A stretch of DNA of 64,000 bases from Citrus sinensis (Eukaryota > Streptophyta > Magnoliopsida > Sapindales > Rutaceae), in assembly GCF_022201045.2 (NCBI RefSeq), contig NC_068561.1, forward strand, positions 18,292,501 to 18,356,500, in the 5' to 3' direction. The notes under the pieces are model-generated. The model was not told the origin of the DNA. It searched no databases and saw only the letters and a program-made list of their open reading frames with translations. Within the stretch, counting starts at the first letter, position 1. Each line of letters begins with the position of its first letter. Shown piece after piece: positions 58,974 through 64,000 of this stretch. The translations under genes and the position numbers were made by a program.

Positions 58974-60950
58974 AGAAATCAAATAAATAGGTTTATAAGA
59001 TCAGACCTATATGTGCTCTTGTCTTTGTATGAAATGACGGTCAAACATTAGAGGTAAAAATGATTAAAAGAGCTCAAGAGCAATTCGATAGAATATAAGT
59101 TGTGTCTATCTTATAACATTACTTTTCCCCCTATTCATCAATGTTTGTCTGCTATATTTAAGAGTAATAAAATAGATTGAATGTATTTTGATCAAAAAAA
59201 TCTATCTACCCTAGCCATTGATGAAATTCTCGACTTTTAATTTGTACAACTATTAACATCGTTATCCTTCAATGAAAGGGTCTTTCATACATCACGATCA
59301 GTGACAATTGATTAGTAAAATTACATTATATATAGTGACTGTTGTAAATGTGTGTGTGTGTGCATATAGAGTGGCGTGTCATTATTATATTTTAATAAAC
59401 TAGCAATTTAAGCTTGATATATTTTTTTGTTTGAAACATGAATAGACTTAAATTACTCTAAACTCTTAAGAGAGTTAAATGTTTGAATTTAATTGATACA
59501 TTTTTTTTTGTCTAAATCACTAAAAATAAGTATTAAATTATTTTATAACTTAAAAAATATGAAGACTAGTATATTTCTATTTTTGCCATTACAAATTATA
59601 AGTGTTAGACAAGAAACAAATATCTTAAAGAGCATAAATAAATAAACATATTATTTTAACATAGGTCATGTTGAACTGAGTACAACTCTTTAATATTCTA
59701 AGTTGGTGTATATTAATTAATTTTATTTTAGTTCATGATATTTTTATACGAAAAATATTCACACAAAATTTTTGAGATAAATAATACTAATTTAAGTAAA
59801 ATAAAAAGATAAAAATAAAAATAATAATCTATCATTATGTTATCACAAGTTATATAATAATCTATCATTAAATTAGTAAATTTTACCCAAATATGAATGA
59901 AAATTAATTAATTAGATAAGGATATTTAAGAGAATATTTTTTAATAATGTTATTCATATTTATTAACTTAATAACTAAATAATTGAAAGTTTTCATTGTG
60001 TTGGAAAAAGAAAATTTAATGACTTAACGGATTGAAATAAAATCCATTAAGTCAAAGCAAACAAACTCAATTTGAGCTTGACAACAGGAGAGTGGAGAGA
60101 TTGATGCACAAATTTCAAATATGAAACGGTAAAAGCTTTAAAAAATATCATAGAATGACGAATATCTCAGTGCATACTAAGCATTTTTATAGAAGCATCT
60201 TTAGATAAAAAGTCGCCATCTCACACTAATTACTATTGTTAACGTCAGCCCATTTAACAATAACATCAAAATCAGAATCGACAATGCTCCAAATGGAAAA
60301 TCGAATCCAATGTGCATGATAGAAACCCAGAAGATGGCGACAACATAAGATTTGTCAGCAAGAACAAATCATTTTTTAACATTGGAAAAAATTTTGGAGG
60401 CTAGTTTTGGTCGGTAGCAATCAGCAGTTTAAGCATTTATTTATTTATATAACGCTTACCTTTCCTTTCTACCTCGTCAGATGAATCCATCCATTCATCT
60501 TCAGATTACTAGGTGAAAACTGGAAAGCTCAAAAGTTCCATATTCCCAGAAAGTTAAAAGGAATATGTAAAAAGGCACTTGAAACAAAGGAGACCCATAA
60601 TGTCAATATGCTCATGGTGACACTGAACGGCACCTACCAGCTCAGCAAAGACACCCAAATTGCAAATTCTAGTATTCCCCATTGTTGTATTTGTCACCAC
60701 ATGATACGCTATGCACATTCTTACCAAATACTAAATATGATTCGATTCCCATAAGTTCGCTACCCACAATCTAACAAGTTAAATCTTTCTTTTCTCTATC
60801 CTGTAAGCCACTCATTTCTCTTTGTTTTCTTTATAAATTTAGTATCTTTTCACTTCGGTCTTCTACTTCCAAATAAAAGTTTCTGCATGAGTTCCTCAGT
60901 TACATGTTAAGCTTTTCACACCAAACTGCCTAGTTTAACACCACACATAT
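58974..60950. other. AT-rich intergenic DNA
   Basis: No gene recognised. Short (TG)n run near 59350. No mobile-element ends identified. Confidence 0.45.
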
Positions 60951-61410
60951 TATGCTATAATATACCCGATGACAACAAATATTATTAACTTCTAAACAAG
61001 AAAATCACAATCACACAGACAAAAACTTGCAGTGTCCCCAGTGCTACCATTATGTCACAAAGCCTTTAGATTTGCCGATTTATTATGCCTACTTACAACA
61101 AATCCTTGCTCGTGTCCTAATATCAACATGCTACCATCAATTATTCATGGTATATGTGACATGTTTCTATGTCAACAAGACATTATGCTATAATATCCTC
61201 GATGAGAAACAAATAATATGAACTTCCAAACAAGAAAATCGCAGTCACACAGACAAAACCTGCACTGTGTTCCCGCCACTATCTTTTTATCACAAACCTT
61301 TAGATTTGCCAATACTTAAACCACAAATCCTTGCTTGTGTTCTAATATCAACATCCTACCATCAATAATTATTCATGGTACATGTGACATGTTTCTATGT
61401 CAACAAGACA
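60951..61410. repeat. Tandem duplication, period about 243 bp
   Basis: 60951-61193 and 61194-61410 are diverged direct copies: both run from TATGCTATAATAT through CAAACAAGAAAATC and AATCCTTGCT to TTTCTATGTCAACAAGACA. No frame is shared between the copies, so it is probably non-coding. Confidence 0.8.
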
Positions 61411-62395
61411 AGCCGCAGCATTGAACATCGATCAAGATCGTCCACCAGAAAGACCCGTGACAAGTTTAACAAGCTTTAACATATTTAAGTGGCTACCATG
61501 CATTTCAAATTTGTCATTTTCATATATTTTTAACTGCAATGAAATTTGTAAGGCCAAGTGTAATCACAAATATATTTTCATATAATTCTCATCCAGTTCA
61601 TTGACAAAAAGAAAAGAGGAACCAACAATTCTTGGCAGAGATAAAATGAAGAACTTCAATTCACTGGTTAGTCGTCCCCACTTTCAAACTCATTATAAAC
61701 TTGAAAACAAGCACTTGGAAGCAAAGACACTCAACATGTGCAAAAAGAAGTATCAACAAACCAGTCTGTCAACTACAACTACTTGACATTGATTCCACAC
61801 CACCCAAATGGACCACCCAAGACTGTGATTTTAAGAGTATGAAACAATAAAGTAATGTGGCCCTCATTTTTCAAGCTTTAAAGTCAGACAAGCAACATAT
61901 AAACGTCTAAAATGCATTAGTTCTTGTGCGCAAAGAAACTAATTCAGAATCTTCATTTTCAACATGCATTCAGTCAACTATTGGTGGCTTTCTTTTTTTT
62001 TTTTTTTTTTTGGGGTGCTTTCCGCGTAGTAAGGCCCAGCCTCTAAGTCTAATATCATAATGGAGCAATCCAGATCTCTAAGCCCAAGGTGGGGCAGTGT
62101 CTACTCCCAAACTTAGGAGAAATATCCCCGCATGCCACGGCTATGAGGTCGTTTGTACCTAAATTTAAAGGATAATATCAAAATTGTTCATTCTACACGT
62201 ATATCAGTATCTAAATTTTTATATATCCATATCAATATTTAGTTATGTCAGATAGGCTGAAAAGTATGCGGAACGAACAACATATGGAATTTACAGGGTA
62301 ACAATCTAACTTAATAGACAGTTGCATGGGAACAAAGATGATGGGGCAAAACAGAAACAAAATATCAAGCACAAAGTCAAATACATAACTCGTTA
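61411..62395. other. Intergenic DNA with a poly(T)-anchored block
   Basis: A 19-base T run (61993-62011) is followed by about 150 bases of markedly less AT-rich sequence (to ~62160). On the minus strand this looks like a short retroposed unit with a poly(A) tail, but I could not find a target-site duplication or clear pol III boxes. Confidence 0.35.
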
Positions 62396-62442
62396 ACCAA
62401 GGGGATTCAAAAACTTTTCCCGCCCTTCAAAGTGGTTGCTGC
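62396..62442 (-). other. Possible terminal exon of a minus-strand gene
   Basis: On the minus strand a good acceptor (TTTGCAG) is followed by a short frame NHFEGREKFLNPLG and a stop. The residues look protein-like but I cannot place them in a family and found no matching upstream exon in the remaining 1.5 kb. Very uncertain. Confidence 0.2.
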
Positions 62443-64000
62443 AAATGGAAAACAAGGCACTGACAATTAATCAACATTTGACAGATTTGATGCCAATGAA
62501 AAAAGATCAAGATTTTCCAACTTGGAAAATCATTTGTTAACTAAATATTGCATATATTTATGCTTATATGAAAAAGAGTTCTATATGTTCTGTTCCTGCC
62601 TATAAGAATTTGAGAAGAACAGCCAAAATACAGGAGCATGCACACGGGAAAAAAAACACAATGTACTGGTATAATAGCAAAACTTAGCATCAGGATGATT
62701 ATTATAGCCAGTATCTAGTGAGGAAATTAGTAGAAGGAGATGATGAGAATGATCCCATAAGGATACATTGCATTTGCTAACAGCTAATTTACTAAGGCAC
62801 ACATAAAATTGTTAAAAATAATTAACTGAGCCAATTATTATACACAAAAACAACCAGTCAATAATATGAAAAATGTTCAGAGTAAAATTCTGTCAACCTT
62901 CATTCCACCAACTAAAATCTCTTTAAGCTCAAACTTCCTCTCCATTATGATAATTAAAACCTTATACACCCAATGAATACCCACTTACAAAAAATATAAA
63001 TAATGACCTCCATAGTCAACCACAGACCACAGTAACACATCTCTCTCCAGATTATCAATGATCAACAACGCCATACCCAAAACTTAATCATCTTACTCTG
63101 ATCTGACAAAATTCTAATATAATAAGAGTATAAAGACAATGCCAGCTTGAAGATGTTAGGAAGCCTGTGAAGCTTACTACATTAATTCGACATGATAAAA
63201 ACTAAGAATTGGAGACAAAGAGCAATACCATTCTTAAAAGGACACAGATTTTTAAGTTAGCACTCACTCATGAACTGGTGAGTGTAGCAAAATGAAAGAA
63301 CTGAAGTGTTGCTTCATAGGATTGAAACTAAAGATCCTCTAAGAAAAAAATGACTTTCTAACGCTCCAGATGAAATGACAAATTCCCCAGCCAAGAGAGA
63401 GATACGAACAAGATTAGGTCCAGAGTAACTGATTGGTGTACACATGGATGAGAGATACAATGATGCTGTACGTGCAAAAAATTAGTTGGATGCTCTCCTC
63501 TTGATCAAAACAGACAATCAAATATTCATGTAGGGGTAAGTGATAACTGATAACTGACAAAGAGTATGTTTGCTTCTGCGTCATTTGAAAACATAGTAGC
63601 TAAAAGGTTTGCTAAAGTTCACTTTTTTTAGGCACCCACCCATTTATACTAGAGAGATAAGCAGACGTCTTTATCCGATGACACCACTTGTTGCTGTTGA
63701 TGGCCGTTGCAAGAGCACTGGCGCCGGTCATGTTTCAAAGTGGAACAAAACAGATTGGCTCTAGTTTCTAAGAGTCGACAGGAGAAGCACTGATCAAAGG
63801 AGCTTTAAAGGAGCTTTTGTGAAAGCCGTTGGAGTAAAAGCCACAACACTCTCAATCCCAAAATAACCAAAGTCACAATGAGAACTTTAGAAGACAAAAG
63901 GGAAGGTTAACTATAGGCATTTGAATGAAATAATATGAACACAACTAGTACAGAGTAAAATGGTAAAATATGATTATCCATCCATCCATCCAATAAATAT
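62443..64000. other. Right end of the window, no gene identified
   Basis: Mixed sequence of more even base composition than the 57-60 kb region, so it could be introns or UTR of a gene that continues to the right. No domain could be read on either strand. Confidence 0.35.

Noticed and set aside
1-64000. CRISPR arrays, operons, ribosome-binding sites, tRNA or rRNA genes
   Set aside because: The sequence is plant nuclear DNA. No spaced identical repeats of CRISPR form and no intact tRNA cloverleaf were seen; the only tRNA-like pieces are the SINE heads.

Overview
The window is nuclear DNA from a flowering plant, almost certainly a eudicot. It is AT-rich, its genes have many GT-AG introns, and it carries plant-only families (MED33, B1-type CDK, LURP-one-related, NHL/LEA_2 proteins, CML42-like calmodulin). 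It also holds a Copia retrotransposon of the SIRE/Maximus kind, a SINE family and several MITE-like elements. A woody rosid such as Citrus is possible, but that is a guess from general impression and not something the sequence proves.

Layout. Bases 1-12423 are a minus-strand Copia (SIRE/Maximus-like) tandem array: one complete unit with two ~1.14 kb LTRs (2587-3727 and 11282-12423), then a second, nearly identical internal region that shares the left LTR and runs off the left edge. Bases 12424-15109 are intergenic with an older GC-rich relic and one MITE. From 15.1 to 22.0 kb lie a CML42-like calcium sensor (-), an unrecognised 234-residue protein with CDK-target features (+), and two tandem LEA_2/NHL membrane proteins (-). 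From 22.0 to 26.8 kb is AT-rich DNA with a SINE and MITE relics. From 26.8 to 40.2 kb are two plus-strand genes: MED33-like Mediator subunit (11 exons, 1328 residues) and a conserved WD40-like protein (8 exons, 474 residues). From 40.9 to 50.6 kb are three minus-strand genes in a row: type-1 protein phosphatase (TOPP), CDKB1 and cofactor-independent phosphoglycerate mutase, with a ~0.9 kb hAT-like fold-back element between the last two. From 50.9 to 55.4 kb is transposon-rich DNA with two Mutator-like fold-back elements. A LURP-one-related gene (-) lies at 55.7-56.5 kb. The last 7.5 kb has a second copy of the SINE, a tandem duplication, and at most one doubtful exon.

How the genes relate. 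They are ordinary, independently transcribed nuclear genes, not an operon. The clearest regulatory signal is a perfect match to the mitosis-specific activator (MSA) consensus about 95 bp upstream of the CDKB1 start codon. Exon models were made by hand from splice signals and reading-frame continuity. All multi-exon models close in frame, which supports them, but none has transcript evidence here.

The most unusual structure is an array of short imperfect palindromes (CGGCGAGCCG / CGGATCGCCG) that sits just upstream of the TATA box in each LTR and recurs ahead of the extra reading frame downstream of pol. I found no evidence of a wholly new biological system.
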